Below are positions 20,901 through 31,214 of a stretch of DNA of 64,000 nt, in pieces; position 1 is the stretch's first letter, and each line of letters starts with the position of its first letter. The position numbers and the translations under genes are program-made. The DNA comes from an uncultured Modestobacter sp. GTDB lineage: Bacteria; Actinomycetota; Actinomycetes; Mycobacteriales; Geodermatophilaceae. The notes below the pieces were generated by a model, which was not told the DNA's origin, searched no databases, and worked only from the letters and a program-made list of their open reading frames with translations. The DNA lies in assembly GCF_947486615.1 (NCBI RefSeq), contig NZ_CANKUD010000004.1, positions 124,001-188,000 on the forward strand. Direction: 5' to 3'.

Positions 20901-21890
20901 ATGTTCTTCTTCACGATCCGGCGGATCATCGCGTCGGTCCTCGTGTTGCTGGTGAGCTCGTTCCTGGTCTTCGCGCTCTGCGCGGCCAGCTTCGACCCGC
21001 TGTCCCGGTACTACACGCTGAACCCCCGGCCGCCGGAGTCGTTCTTCAACAACCTGCGCGACGAGCTGGGGCTCAACGACAACTTCTTCGTCCGGTACTG
21101 GAACTGGCTCAGCGGTGCCGTGACCGGCGACTTCGGGCAGACCGTCAACGGCACCCCGGTCGCCGACCAGCTCTTCGGCCGGATCGGGGTCACCGGGCGG
21201 ATGATCATCGCCGCTGTGGTGATCGCGGTCGTCCTGGCGATCATCGTCGGTGTGATCGGCGCCGTCCGGCAGTACAAGGCCTCCGACTACGCCCTCACGT
21301 TCTTCGTCTACATCCTGATCGCACTGCCGACCTTCTGGTTCGCCGCGCTGCTCAAGGAGTTCGTGGCCGGCGGGATCAACGACCTGTTCGGCTCCCAGGT
21401 GCTCTACACCATCGGTGAGGAGACCCCCGGCCTCGCGCTGTACGCCGACGGTTGGGAGCTGTGGTCCGACCGGCTGGGGCACCTGATCCTGCCCACGATC
21501 AGCCTGGCGATGCTGTCCTTCGCCGCCTGGAGCCGCTTCCAGCGGGCCGCGATGCTCGACGTGCTCGGGTCGGACTACATGCGCCTCGCCCGGGCCAAGG
21601 GGCTCACCTATCGACGCACCATCGTCCGGCACGGCCTGCGGAACGCGCTCATCCCGCTGACCACCGTCGTGGCACTGGGCATCGGCACCCTCTTCGGTGG
21701 CGCGATCATCACTGAGACCGTCTTCGTCTGGCACGGCATGGGCGAGTACCTGATCGCCAACGGCATCGGGCAGCAGGACATCAACGTGGTGCTGGGCTGG
21801 CTGCTGGTCAGCGCGGTCTTCGTCGTCGTCTTCAACCTGATCGCCGACATCCTCTACGCGGTCCTGGACCCGCGGATCCGGCTGGCCTGA
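20901..21890 (+). CDS. ABC transporter permease (DppB/OppB-like)
   Basis: MFFFTIRRIIASVLVLLVSSFLVFALCAASFDP...SDYMRLARAKGLTYRRTIVRHGLRNALIPLTTVVALGIGTLFGGAIITETVFVWHGMG. Confidence 0.92.
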   Translation: MFFFTIRRIIASVLVLLVSSFLVFALCAASFDPLSRYYTLNPRPPESFFNNLRDELGLNDNFFVRYWNWLSGAVTGDFGQTVNGTPVADQLFGRIGVTGRMIIAAVVIAVVLAIIVGVIGAVRQYKASDYALTFFVYILIALPTFWFAALLKEFVAGGINDLFGSQVLYTIGEETPGLALYADGWELWSDRLGHLILPTISLAMLSFAAWSRFQRAAMLDVLGSDYMRLARAKGLTYRRTIVRHGLRNALIPLTTVVALGIGTLFGGAIITETVFVWHGMGEYLIANGIGQQDINVVLGWLLVSAVFVVVFNLIADILYAVLDPRIRLA

Positions 21891-21918
21891 GCCGCCTCGC
21901 GAGAGAGAAGGACACCCC

Positions 21919-22887
21919 ATGGCCACCACCCAGGCCACGCAGGACACCGCCGGCGGCGTCCTGCCCGCCACCCCTGGCGCGCCGCAGAGCGGCGGCGGGG
22001 TCGAGCGCGAGTTCACCGTCAAGGCGCGCAGCCAGCGGCAGCAGATCTTCCGGCGGTTCTTCCGCAACAAGGTCGGCATGACCGGGCTGGTCATGTTCGT
22101 GATCCTGCTGGTCTTCGGCTTCATCGGCCCCCTGGTCGACGGCAAGACCTACGACACCCAGAACTCCAGCGCCCAGTCCGTGCCCCCGGGCACCGCCGGC
22201 TACCTGCTGGGCAGCGACGCGATCGGCCGCGACCTGCTGGCCGGGCTGATGCAGGGCGTGCAGCGCTCGCTGTTCATCGTGCTGCTCTTCGTGGTCATCG
22301 CCTTCCCGCTCGGCCTGCTGGTCGGCGCGCTGGCCGGCTACTTCGGCAAGTGGGTCGACAGCCTGCTCATGCGGGTCGTCGACCTGATCCTCACCGTGCC
22401 GCTGCTGGTCGTGCTCATCGTCGTGGCCAGCAACTTCCCCAGCTCCCGGACGCCGCTGGGCGTCGGCATCATCCTGGGGTTGTTCGGCTGGCTCGACCTC
22501 GCCCGCATCGTGCGCAGCCAGTTCCTCTCGCTGCGCGAGAAGGAGTACGTGGAGGCCGCGCACGCGATGGGCGCCTCCAACAGCCGGATCATCTTCAAGC
22601 ACCTGATCCCGAACACGCTCGGCTCGCTGATCGTGTGGACGACGCTGGCCGCCGCCACCGCGATCACCCTCGAGGCCGCGCTGACCTACCTCGGGTTCGG
22701 CGTCAACGGGGCCAACCAGACCTCGCTGGGCCGCCTGGTCTCCGACGGCGTGCAGGCCGCGAGCACCCGACCCTGGCTCTTCTACTACCCGGGCATCGCG
22801 CTGCTGCTGATCGTGTTGGCGATCAACCTGATCGGTGACGGCATCCGCGACGCCTTCGACCCCAGCAACCGCCGCGTGCGGGCCTGA
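21919..22887 (+). CDS. ABC transporter permease (DppC/OppC-like)
   Basis: [28 protein letters not shown]...[25 protein letters not shown]...[24 protein letters not shown]. Confidence 0.92.
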   Translation: MATTQATQDTAGGVLPATPGAPQSGGGVEREFTVKARSQRQQIFRRFFRNKVGMTGLVMFVILLVFGFIGPLVDGKTYDTQNSSAQSVPPGTAGYLLGSDAIGRDLLAGLMQGVQRSLFIVLLFVVIAFPLGLLVGALAGYFGKWVDSLLMRVVDLILTVPLLVVLIVVASNFPSSRTPLGVGIILGLFGWLDLARIVRSQFLSLREKEYVEAAHAMGASNSRIIFKHLIPNTLGSLIVWTTLAAATAITLEAALTYLGFGVNGANQTSLGRLVSDGVQAASTRPWLFYYPGIALLLIVLAINLIGDGIRDAFDPSNRRVRA

Positions 22888-22910
22888 CAGAACTGAAGAC
22901 GGGGAGTTCC

Positions 22911-24230
22911 ATGTCCACCCTCGGGACCAGTGGCACCGGTGCGTCCGGTGCCACCGCCGTCGGCACGTCCTCGACCGGCACCCTCAGCCAGGCCGGCAGC
23001 CGCACCACCAGCCTCGGCGGCTTCGACGCCAGCGCTCCGCTGCTGCAGGTCAGCGACCTCAACGTGCACTTCCCGACCGAGGACGGCGCCGTGCACGCCG
23101 TCCGCGGGGTCGACTACACGCTCCGCTCCGGTGAGGTGCTCGGCATCGTCGGCGAGTCCGGCTCCGGCAAGTCGGTGACCTCGCTGGCGGTCATGGGGCT
23201 GCTGCCGGGCTCGGCCCGGGTCACCGGATCGGTCCGCTACCGCGGCCAGGAGCTGCTCGGCCAGAGCGACCGGAGCATGTCCCGGGTGCGCGGCAAGGGC
23301 GTCTCGATGATCTTCCAGGACCCGATGACCTCGCTGGACCCGGTCTACCGGGTGGGGTACCAGATCGAGGAGACCCTGCGGATCCACGACAAGTCGCTGT
23401 CGTCCAAGGCCGCCGAGGCCCGGGCGGTGGAGCTGCTGGAGCTGGTCGGCATCCCGAACGCCGGCGAGCGGGTCCGCTCCTACCCGCACGAGTTCTCCGG
23501 CGGCATGCGCCAGCGGGTGGTCATCGCGATCGCGATGGCCAACCAGCCCGAGGTGATCATCGCCGACGAGCCGACCACCGCCCTCGATGTGACCGTGCAG
23601 GCGCAGATCCTCGAGGTGCTGCAGACCGCCCTGCAGGAGACCGGCGCCGCGATGGTGCTGATCACCCACGACCTCGGCGTGGTCGCCGGGTTCGCGGACC
23701 GGGTGCTGGTCATGTACGCCGGGCGCCCGGTCGAGGTCGGCAGCGTCGAGGACATCTACTACGAGCCGCGGATGCCCTACACGCTTGGGCTGCTCGGGTC
23801 GCTGCCGCGGCTGGACTCCAGCACCAAGGAGCGGCTCACCCCGATCCTCGGTGCGCCGCCCTCGCTGCTGAACATGCCGCCGGGCTGCCCCTTCGCACCC
23901 CGCTGCCCGCTGCACATCGCCGCCTGCGACGAGGCCGAGCCGCCGCTGCTCCAGGTCGGTGGCGGACACGAGGCCGCCTGCATCCGCACCGCCGAGGTGG
24001 CCAAGGCCCACGGCCACGCCGCCGACGTCTTCAGCGTCACCGGCGCGGACACCGAGCCGGCCGGCACCGCCCGGTCCGCCGACCTCACCACCACCGAGGA
24101 GAGCCGGGAGACCGGCGCCCCCGGCACCCCGCCGGGCGACCAGACCGAGCCCGGCGCCGGCACCACCACCGGCCGGACCGGCAGCGTCGTGAGCCCCGAG
24201 CCGCGCCCCACGAACGGAGACCGGGCATGA
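22911..24230 (+). CDS. ABC transporter ATP-binding protein (DppD/OppD-like)
   Basis: [21 protein letters not shown] (Walker A); [44 protein letters not shown]-term [14 protein letters not shown]. Confidence 0.93.
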   Translation: MSTLGTSGTGASGATAVGTSSTGTLSQAGSRTTSLGGFDASAPLLQVSDLNVHFPTEDGAVHAVRGVDYTLRSGEVLGIVGESGSGKSVTSLAVMGLLPGSARVTGSVRYRGQELLGQSDRSMSRVRGKGVSMIFQDPMTSLDPVYRVGYQIEETLRIHDKSLSSKAAEARAVELLELVGIPNAGERVRSYPHEFSGGMRQRVVIAIAMANQPEVIIADEPTTALDVTVQAQILEVLQTALQETGAAMVLITHDLGVVAGFADRVLVMYAGRPVEVGSVEDIYYEPRMPYTLGLLGSLPRLDSSTKERLTPILGAPPSLLNMPPGCPFAPRCPLHIAACDEAEPPLLQVGGGHEAACIRTAEVAKAHGHAADVFSVTGADTEPAGTARSADLTTTEESRETGAPGTPPGDQTEPGAGTTTGRTGSVVSPEPRPTNGDRA

Positions 24231-25291
24231 CCGCCCCCACCACCGACCGCGCCGCCGACGGCGCGGACCCCCGCGGCGAGCCGATCCTCTCGGTCCGCGG
24301 CCTGGAGAAGCACTTCCCGATCAAGGGCGGTGGCCTGATCAAGCGCACCGTGGGTGCGGTGCGCGCCGTCGACGGCGTCGACCTGGACCTCTACCCCGGT
24401 GAGGTGCTGGGCCTGGTCGGCGAGTCCGGCTGCGGCAAGTCCACCACCGGGCGGGCGATCCTGAACCTGCAGCCGGCCACCGCCGGCTCCGTGGTCTTCC
24501 AGGGCCGGGAGATCGTCGGGCTCGGGCGCAAGGAGATGCGCCCGCTCCGCCGGGACATCCAGCTGGTCTTCCAGGACCCCTACGCCTCGCTGAACCCGCG
24601 GCTGCCGGTGTTCGACATCGTCGCCGAGCCGCTGATCATCCACGGCCTGACCAAGGACGACGACGAGTTGCGCTCCCGGGTCCGCGAACTCGTCGAGACC
24701 GTGGGCCTGAACCCCGAGCACACCAACCGGTACCCGGCCGAGTTCTCCGGCGGGCAGCGGCAGCGCATCGGCATCGCCCGGGCCCTGGCCCTGCAGCCCA
24801 AGGTGCTGGTGCTCGACGAGCCGGTGTCCGCGCTGGACGTCTCCATCCAGGCAGGCGTGATCAACCTGCTCGAGGACCTCAAGGACTCCCTCGGCCTCAG
24901 CTACCTGTTCATCGCCCACGACCTGTCGGTCGTCCGGCACATCTCCGACCGGGTCGCGGTCATGTACCTCGGCCGGATCATCGAGATCGCCGAGCAGGAA
25001 GAGCTGTTCAACCGGCCGGTGCACCCCTACACCCAGGCGCTGCTGTCGGCGATCCCGCTGCCCGACCCGCGCCGCGAGCGCGCCCGCCAGCGGATCATCA
25101 TCTCCGGCGACGTGCCCAGCCCGGCCAACCCGCCGTCCGGCTGCCGGTTCCGCACCCGCTGCCAGAAGTTCGCCAACGTGCTCACCGACGGCCAGCGGGA
25201 GCTCTGCATGACCGAGGACCCGAAGCTGGAGACCCGGGGCACCGGCCACCTCAACGCCTGCCACTACGCGGAAGCGACGGCTGTGCTGTAA
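24227..25291 (+). CDS. ABC transporter ATP-binding protein (DppF/OppF-like)
   Basis: [67 protein letters not shown] overlap with upstream CDS. Confidence 0.93.
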   Translation: MTAPTTDRAADGADPRGEPILSVRGLEKHFPIKGGGLIKRTVGAVRAVDGVDLDLYPGEVLGLVGESGCGKSTTGRAILNLQPATAGSVVFQGREIVGLGRKEMRPLRRDIQLVFQDPYASLNPRLPVFDIVAEPLIIHGLTKDDDELRSRVRELVETVGLNPEHTNRYPAEFSGGQRQRIGIARALALQPKVLVLDEPVSALDVSIQAGVINLLEDLKDSLGLSYLFIAHDLSVVRHISDRVAVMYLGRIIEIAEQEELFNRPVHPYTQALLSAIPLPDPRRERARQRIIISGDVPSPANPPSGCRFRTRCQKFANVLTDGQRELCMTEDPKLETRGTGHLNACHYAEATAVL

Positions 25292-25302
25292 CGCGATCCT
25301 CC

Positions 25303-25521
25303 GGATCGCAACGCGGCCAGGAGCCGTGCCCGGTCTGCGCTGAGCCGCTTCGTCGATCGCCGGCAGGACCCTGCGGGCCCGTGCCGGCGATCGACAGCTC
25401 GCTCTGCTCGCGGACCGCAACGCGACCGAGGGGCTCGTGAGCTTCGTTCGGCGGCCCTGGTCCGTCCCCGGCAGGACCCTGCGGGTCCGTGCCGGGGACG
25501 GACAGCTCGCTGCGCTCGCGA
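25303..25521. repeat. Tandemly duplicated ~109-bp unit, each containing a hairpin with 13-bp stem
   Basis: Unit 1 GGATCGCAACGCGGCC...TCGATCGCCGGCA-GGACCCTGCGGGCCCG-TGCCGGCGATCGA-CAGCTCGCTCTGCTCGCG; unit 2 GGACCGCAACGCGACC...TCCGTCCCCGGCA-GGACCCTGCGGGTCCG-TGCCGGGGACGGA-CAGCTCGCTGCGCTCGCG. Confidence 0.85.
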
Positions 25522-25699
25522 CGTGCCGTGGTGGCCGGGTCGTCCCGTCTGGCTGGGGGCGGTCAGCCGTCCGGGGGACTGTCGAGGGCCGGTGCGAGGT
25601 CCGGGGGGTCTCCGCCCCGGCATCGACCGAGCGGCTCCTCGGGGTGGGGGCGGCACCTGGTCGCGGGGCGGCCCGGAGGGGCGCGGTGTAATCGTCGGC

Positions 25700-26599
25700 G
25701 TGACTGCGCCCTCTCGCCGGCTGATGCTGGTGCACGCCCACCCCGACGACGAGACGATCAACAACGGGGCGACGATGGCCCGGTACGTGGCCGAGGGCGT
25801 CGGCGTCACCCTGCTCACCTGCACCCTCGGTGAGGAGGGGGAGGTGCTGGTGCCCGAGCTGGCGCAGCTGGCCGCCGACCAGGCCGACCAGCTCGGCGGC
25901 TACCGGATCGGGGAACTGGCCGCGGCGATGGCCGCCCTCGGGGTCACCGACTGGCGCTTCCTCGGCGGTGCGGGCCACTACCGGGACTCCGGGATGATGG
26001 ACACCCCCGCCAACGACAAGCCCCGCGCCTTCTGGCGGGCCGATCTCACCGAGGCGGTGGCGCACGCGGTCGCCGTCGTCCGGGAGGTGCGGCCGCAGGT
26101 GCTGGTCACCTACGACGAGATCGGTGGCTACGGGCACCCCGACCACATCCAGGCGCACCGGGTCGCGATGGGTGCGGTGGACGCCGCCGCGGACCCCGCC
26201 TACCGGCCCGACCTGGGCGAGGCCTGGACCGTCGCCAAGGTCTACTGGAACGCGATGCCCCGCTCGGTGGTGCAGCGCGGCATCGACGCCATGGCGGCGC
26301 TGGGCGAGGAGTCGCCGTTCGCCGCGCTGGGCGACCTGGACGAGGTGCCGTTCGCCGTCGCCGACGACGTGGTCACCACCGAGGTCGACGGCCGCCCGTA
26401 CGCCGACCGCAAGGACGCCGCGATGCGGGCGCACCCGACCCAGATGACGGTCGACGGGCCGTTCTTCGCGCTGTCGAACAACCTGGGGCAGCAGGTGCTC
26501 GGTACCGAGCACTACCGGCTGGTGCGTGGGCAGCGCGGTCCGGCCGGGCCCGGGCCGCAGGGCTGGGAGGACGACCTGTTCGCCGGGCTGCCCGGATGA
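25700..26599 (+). CDS. mshB: N-acetyl-1-D-myo-inositol-2-amino-2-deoxy-alpha-D-glucopyranoside deacetylase (mycothiol biosynthesis)
   Basis: [43 protein letters not shown]...[22 protein letters not shown] start 25700. Confidence 0.93.
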   Translation: MTAPSRRLMLVHAHPDDETINNGATMARYVAEGVGVTLLTCTLGEEGEVLVPELAQLAADQADQLGGYRIGELAAAMAALGVTDWRFLGGAGHYRDSGMMDTPANDKPRAFWRADLTEAVAHAVAVVREVRPQVLVTYDEIGGYGHPDHIQAHRVAMGAVDAAADPAYRPDLGEAWTVAKVYWNAMPRSVVQRGIDAMAALGEESPFAALGDLDEVPFAVADDVVTTEVDGRPYADRKDAAMRAHPTQMTVDGPFFALSNNLGQQVLGTEHYRLVRGQRGPAGPGPQGWEDDLFAGLPG

Positions 26600-27027
26600 G
26601 GGGGCTCCGGCTGGCCGGCTGGGCGGTCGTCGCGGTGCTGGTCTCGGCCTGGCTGGCGCTGGTGGAGGTCTTCTGGCTGCCGTGGCGGCTGGGCGGGGTG
26701 CCGATCCCGGTCTCCCTGCTGGCGGCGGTCTTCGGCAACGTCCTCCTGGTCGGCGCGGCTCACCGGCTCTCCGGGTCCCGGCTGGTCGCCGTGCTGCCCG
26801 CCGTCGTCTGGCTGGGCATCGCGCTGGCCGCGACGATGCAGCGCCCGGAGGGCGACCTGCTGCTGCCCGGCGGCGATGCGGTCACCGAGCTGGTCAACCT
26901 GGGCTTCCTGCTGGTCGGCGTGGTCGCCGCGGCGTTCGCCGTCGGCCGTGCGCTGGGGGGCGCGCCGCCGGCCCGCCCGCCGGTCAGCCGACCCGTCGCC
27001 GGTAGTGGTAGCGGTGGTGCTCGATGA
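26596..27027 (+). CDS. Small multi-TM membrane protein (mshB-linked)
   Basis: [59 protein letters not shown] overlap with mshB. Confidence 0.78.
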   Translation: MRGLRLAGWAVVAVLVSAWLALVEVFWLPWRLGGVPIPVSLLAAVFGNVLLVGAAHRLSGSRLVAVLPAVVWLGIALAATMQRPEGDLLLPGGDAVTELVNLGFLLVGVVAAAFAVGRALGGAPPARPPVSRPVAGSGSGGAR

Positions 27028-27736
27028 AGCCGGCCCGGCGGTAGAGCGCCCGCGCCGGGGCGTTCTCCGCGGTCACCTGCAGGTAGACCGAGTGGGCACC
27101 CCGGTCGGCGGCCCACTGCTGCAGGCCGGCCATCACCGCGGTGGCCAGCCCGCGGCGGCGGTGCTCCTCCGCGACGGTGACCGCCGTGACGCCCAGCCAG
27201 CCGTCGGTGAGCACGCCACGTGCGACCGCGGCCAGCGGCGCCGGCTCGCGGTCCAGCCGCACCGATGCGAAGACGACGTCCTCGCCGTGGGTCAGCACCT
27301 CGAGCGCGCCGGCCGGCAGCGGGCCGCCCCGGTACCGGTAGCCGGCCAGCCAGGCGTCGTCCGGGGTGGGGGAGAGGTCGACCGGGACGGCGGGCGGGCC
27401 GGTGGGCGCGACCGGCGCGGTGAGCACCAGCACGTCCCCGTCGGTGGCCCAGCCGGCCGCGGCGAAGGCGGCGTCCGCGCGGCGGGACTGCACGCCCGGC
27501 AGCATCGCGCACGGCTGCAGGCCGCGGTCGTCGTACCAGCGCGCCACCGCGGCCACCGCCTCCTCCGGCGGCACCCCGGGGTCACCGACGACCAGCACCG
27601 AGTTCGCCCGGCCGGTGAAGCCGTTGCCGGCACGCAGCAGCCAGTCGCCCAGCCGGTCCTCCTCCAGCGCGCGCCAGCCGCGGGCGGCCAGCAGCTCGAG
27701 CTCGACGACGCCCAGCGGTGACCGCCTCTGTCCCAT
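26984..27736 (-). CDS. GNAT family N-acetyltransferase
   Basis: [64 protein letters not shown]. Confidence 0.88.
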   Translation of the reverse strand: MGQRRSPLGVVELELLAARGWRALEEDRLGDWLLRAGNGFTGRANSVLVVGDPGVPPEEAVAAVARWYDDRGLQPCAMLPGVQSRRADAAFAAAGWATDGDVLVLTAPVAPTGPPAVPVDLSPTPDDAWLAGYRYRGGPLPAGALEVLTHGEDVVFASVRLDREPAPLAAVARGVLTDGWLGVTAVTVAEEHRRRGLATAVMAGLQQWAADRGAHSVYLQVTAENAPARALYRRAGFIEHHRYHYRRRVG

Positions 27737-27926
27737 GCCGCGATCCTGCGACGTCCACCTGGGAGGGCGTCGGGCGGGGGTCGGCGTGCGGGGTGAGCAG
27801 GTGGAGGAGGGGGTGTCGGCCCGACCCGTCGCGCTGGAGCGCGGGGCCTCGGGTGATACTGGAGTTGATCGAACGCACCCCTGGCCGGCCAGGGAACGCG
27901 CCACCCGCACGTCCCGGAGGAACCCC

Positions 27927-28253
27927 GTGACCTACGTCATCACCCAGGCCTGTGTCGACGTCCTCGACAAGGCGTGCATCGACGAGTGTCCGGTGGACTG
28001 CATCTACGAGGGCGACCGGATGCTCTACATCCACCCCGACGAGTGCGTCGACTGCGGTGCCTGCGAGCCGGTCTGCCCGGTGGAGGCCATCTACTACGAG
28101 GACGACGTCCCGGACAAGTGGAAGGACTTCTACAACGCCAACGTGGAGTTCTTCTCCGACCTGGGCAGCCCCGGTGGCGCGGCGAAGACCGGCAAGATCA
28201 ACAAGGACCACCCGCTGGTCGCCGCCCTCCCGCCGCAGGGTGAGGGGCACTGA
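27927..28253 (+). CDS. fdxC: Ferredoxin (7Fe type)
   Basis: VTYVITQACVDVLDKACIDECPVDCIYEGDRMLYIHPDECVDCGACEPVCPVEAIYYEDDVP. Confidence 0.95.
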   Translation: MTYVITQACVDVLDKACIDECPVDCIYEGDRMLYIHPDECVDCGACEPVCPVEAIYYEDDVPDKWKDFYNANVEFFSDLGSPGGAAKTGKINKDHPLVAALPPQGEGH

Positions 28254-29347
28254 GCGCGGTCCGGCTGCCGGACTTCCCCTGGGACTCCCTCGCGCAGGCG
28301 CGGTCCCGCGCCGCTGAGCACCCGGGCGGTGCCGTCGACCTGTCGATCGGCACCCCGGTCGACCCGACCCCGGCGCTGCTCGGGACGGCGCTGGCCGCCG
28401 CCGGGGACGCCCCGGGCTACCCGACGGCGCTGGGCACCGCCGAGGTCCGGCGGGCCGCCGCGGGCTGGCTGGACCGCCGGCTGGGCGTCCAGCTCGCCGA
28501 CCCGTTCGGCGCCGACCCCTCGGTGATCCCGACGGTGGGCTCCAAGGAGCTCGTCGCCCTGCTGCCCACGCTGCTCGGGCTCCGCAGCGGCACCGTGCTC
28601 ATCCCCGAGGTCGCCTACCCGACCTACGAGGTCGGCGCGGTGGTCGCCGGGCTGACCGTGCGCCGTACCGACGCCCCGCCGGCCGACCCCGGTGACGTCG
28701 TCCTGGTCTGGCTGAACTCCCCGGGCAACCCGCACGGCCGGGTGCTCACCGACGTGCAGCTGCGCGACTGGGCCGGCTGGGGGCGCGCACACGGGGTGCC
28801 CGTGGTCGCCGACGAGTGCTACGTCGAGCTCGGCTGGGACGTCCAGCCGCGGTCGTTGCTGCACCCCGACGTCGCCGGCCGCGACCACGCCGGGCTGCTC
28901 GCGGTGCACTCGCTGTCCAAGCAGTCCACCGCGGCCGGGTACCGCGCCGGGCTGCTGTCCGGTGACCCGGTGCTGGTCCGCCGGGTCTGGGAGACCCGCC
29001 GGCACCTGGGCCTGCTCGTGCCCACGCCGGTGCAGGCCGCGATGGCCGCCGCGCTCGCCGACGACGAGCACGTCGCCGCCCAGCGCGAGCGCTACCGCCG
29101 GCGCCGCGAGCGGCTCGCCGCCGCCGTCCGGGCCAGTGGCGCACGGATCGACCACTCCGAGGCGGGCCTGTACCTGTGGGTCACCCGCGACGAGGACTGC
29201 TGGACGACGATCGACTGGCTCGCCGGGCTGGGCATCGTCGCGGCACCGGGCACCTTCTACGGCCCCGCCGGCAGCCGGCACGTGCGGATGGCGCTCACCG
29301 CCACCGACGAGCGGGTCGACGCCGCGGTGGAGCGCCTCGCCGGCTGA
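28250..29347 (+). CDS. dapC: Succinyldiaminopimelate transaminase; probable CTG start
   Basis: RLPDFPWDSLAQARSRAAEHPGGAVDLSIGTPVDPTP...IPEVAYPTYEVGAVVAGL...LAVHSLSKQSTAAGYRAGLLSGD. An in-frame TGA at 28241 and no ATG/GTG/TTG before 28523 leave CTG 28250. Confidence 0.85.
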   Translation: MSAVRLPDFPWDSLAQARSRAAEHPGGAVDLSIGTPVDPTPALLGTALAAAGDAPGYPTALGTAEVRRAAAGWLDRRLGVQLADPFGADPSVIPTVGSKELVALLPTLLGLRSGTVLIPEVAYPTYEVGAVVAGLTVRRTDAPPADPGDVVLVWLNSPGNPHGRVLTDVQLRDWAGWGRAHGVPVVADECYVELGWDVQPRSLLHPDVAGRDHAGLLAVHSLSKQSTAAGYRAGLLSGDPVLVRRVWETRRHLGLLVPTPVQAAMAAALADDEHVAAQRERYRRRRERLAAAVRASGARIDHSEAGLYLWVTRDEDCWTTIDWLAGLGIVAAPGTFYGPAGSRHVRMALTATDERVDAAVERLAG

Positions 29348-29353
29348 CCGGCC

Positions 29354-30298
29354 TCAGCCGGTGGCACCCAGCCTGGCGCGGTGGGCGGCGGGGCTGACCC
29401 CGGTGGCCCGCTTGTAGGCGGCGCTCAGCGCGAAGGGGCTGGCGTAGCCGACCCGGCGGGCGATGCCGGTGAGGGTGAGCGAGGGGTCGCGGAGCAGGTC
29501 GGTGGCCAGCGCGATCCGCCAGCCGGTCAGGTAGCTCATCGGGGGCTCGCCGACCAGGTCGGTGAACCGGCGGGCCAGGGTGGCCCGGGCGACCCCGACG
29601 GCGCCGGCCAGCGAGGCGACGGTCCACGGCTCGGCCGGCCGGTCGTGCAGCAGGGCGAGCGCCGGCCCCACGACCGGGTCGCCGGCAGCGAGGTACCAGC
29701 CGGGGGCGCCGGCGTCCGGGCGGGCCGCCCACGTGCGCAACGCCGACACCAGCAGCACGTCGAGCAGCCGGTCGAGCACCGCCTCCTGCCCGGCGGCGTC
29801 CCGGTCGATCTCGGTGGCCAGCAGCTCGGTCACCGCCCGGGTGCCGGCATCGGCCCGGACGACGACCAGCTCGGGGAGCGCCCGCACCAGCCGCTCGCCC
29901 ACCGCGCCCGGCGCGGGGTACGTGCCGGTGAGCAGCACGGTCGGGCCGGCCGCGTCGTTGCCCCACGACCGCCCGCCCAGGACGGCCATCGGCTCACCGC
30001 CGGCCCCGCCGACCGGGGTGCACACCTGCCCGGGCCCGACGTGCACCTGCGGCGCGGTCGCCGGGTCGTCGGCCACCGTGTACGGCCGTGGGCCGCGCAG
30101 CAGGACGACGTCCCCGGTCGGTACCGGCACGGTCCGGCCGTCGGCGAGGACCACCCAGGCCGACCCGCGCAGCACGGTCAGCACGGTCAGCGGCGCCTCG
30201 TCGGCGATCCGCAGCGACCATGGCGGCCGCAGCAGCGAGCGGAGCAGGAAGGCACCGCGGGCGTGCGGCCCGCCGAGCAGGGCGGCGACCGGGTCCAT
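29354..30298 (-). CDS. AraC family transcriptional regulator with cupin-type N-terminal domain
   Basis: DPVAALLGGPHARGAFLLRSLLRPPWSLRIADEAPLTVLTVLRGSAWV...TLARRFTDLVGEPPMSYLTGWRIALATDLLRDPSLTLTGIARRVGYASPFALSAAYKRATGVSP. Confidence 0.92.
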   Translation of the reverse strand: MDPVAALLGGPHARGAFLLRSLLRPPWSLRIADEAPLTVLTVLRGSAWVVLADGRTVPVPTGDVVLLRGPRPYTVADDPATAPQVHVGPGQVCTPVGGAGGEPMAVLGGRSWGNDAAGPTVLLTGTYPAPGAVGERLVRALPELVVVRADAGTRAVTELLATEIDRDAAGQEAVLDRLLDVLLVSALRTWAARPDAGAPGWYLAAGDPVVGPALALLHDRPAEPWTVASLAGAVGVARATLARRFTDLVGEPPMSYLTGWRIALATDLLRDPSLTLTGIARRVGYASPFALSAAYKRATGVSPAAHRARLGATG

Positions 30299-30380
30299 AC
30301 CGCGCAGCGTAGACGCCTGCGCATGCAACAGCGCCTCTGGACCATGGATCGTCTCGCCGCGGGTCGCTGTACTGACCGGC

Positions 30381-31214
30381 ATGAGCGAACCGACGATCCT
30401 CGTGACCGGCGGCACCGGCACCACCGGCAGCCGCATCACCACCCGCCTCCGCGCCCGGGGTGTCGATCCCCGGGTGGCCTCCCGCAGCAGCGCCTGCCGG
30501 CTGGACTGGGCCGAGCCGGGCACCTGGGCACCGGCGCTGGCCGGCGCCCGGGCCGTGTACCTCGCCTACGCCCCCGACCTGGCCGTGCCCGATTCCGACG
30601 ACGTGCTCGCCGCGGTCACCCGCACCGCCGCGGCGGCCGGGGTGCGCCGGGTGGTGCTGCTGTCCGGGCGGGGCGAGCCGGGCGCCCAGCGGGCGGAGGC
30701 CGCGGTGCGGCAGGCCGCCGAGGAGGGCGGGCTGGCGTGGACGGTGCTGCGCTGCAGCTGGTTCGTGCAGAACTTCACCGAGGGGCAGTTCGCCGGTGAG
30801 CTGGCCGCCGGGGAACTGACGCTGCCGGTGCCGCACGTCCCGGAGCCGTTCCTGGACGCCGAGGACATCGCCGACGTGGCGGTCGCCGCCCTGCTGGACG
30901 ACGGGCACGCCGGGCGCACGTACGAGCTGACCGGCCCCCGGGCGCTCACCTTCGACGAGGCGGTCGCGGAGGTCGCCGCGGTGACCGGCCGGCCGGCGCG
31001 GCTGCGCCGGGTGCCGTTCGCCGCGTACGCCGCCGGGCTGACCGCCGCCGGGGTGCCGGACGACGTGGTCGCGCTGATGGCCCACCTGTTCACCGAGGTG
31101 CTCGACGGCCGGAACGCCGCCCCCACCGACGGGGTGCAGCGCGCGCTGGGGCGGCCGGCCACCGACCTCGCCGACGCGGTGCGGCGCGGCGCGCTGGCCG
31201 GGAGCGGGCGGTGA
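30381..31214 (+). CDS. NmrA-like / NAD(P)H-binding SDR protein
   Basis: MSEPTILVTGGTGTTGSRITTRLRARGV...FVQNFTEGQFAGELAAGELTLPVPHVPEPFLDAEDIADVAVAAL. Confidence 0.9.
   Translation: MSEPTILVTGGTGTTGSRITTRLRARGVDPRVASRSSACRLDWAEPGTWAPALAGARAVYLAYAPDLAVPDSDDVLAAVTRTAAAAGVRRVVLLSGRGEPGAQRAEAAVRQAAEEGGLAWTVLRCSWFVQNFTEGQFAGELAAGELTLPVPHVPEPFLDAEDIADVAVAALLDDGHAGRTYELTGPRALTFDEAVAEVAAVTGRPARLRRVPFAAYAAGLTAAGVPDDVVALMAHLFTEVLDGRNAAPTDGVQRALGRPATDLADAVRRGALAGSGR

Noticed and set aside
23777-26512. 911-aa minus-strand ORF
   Set aside because: Antisense to dppD/dppF-like genes, the intergenic repeat and mshB; composition typical of shadow frames.
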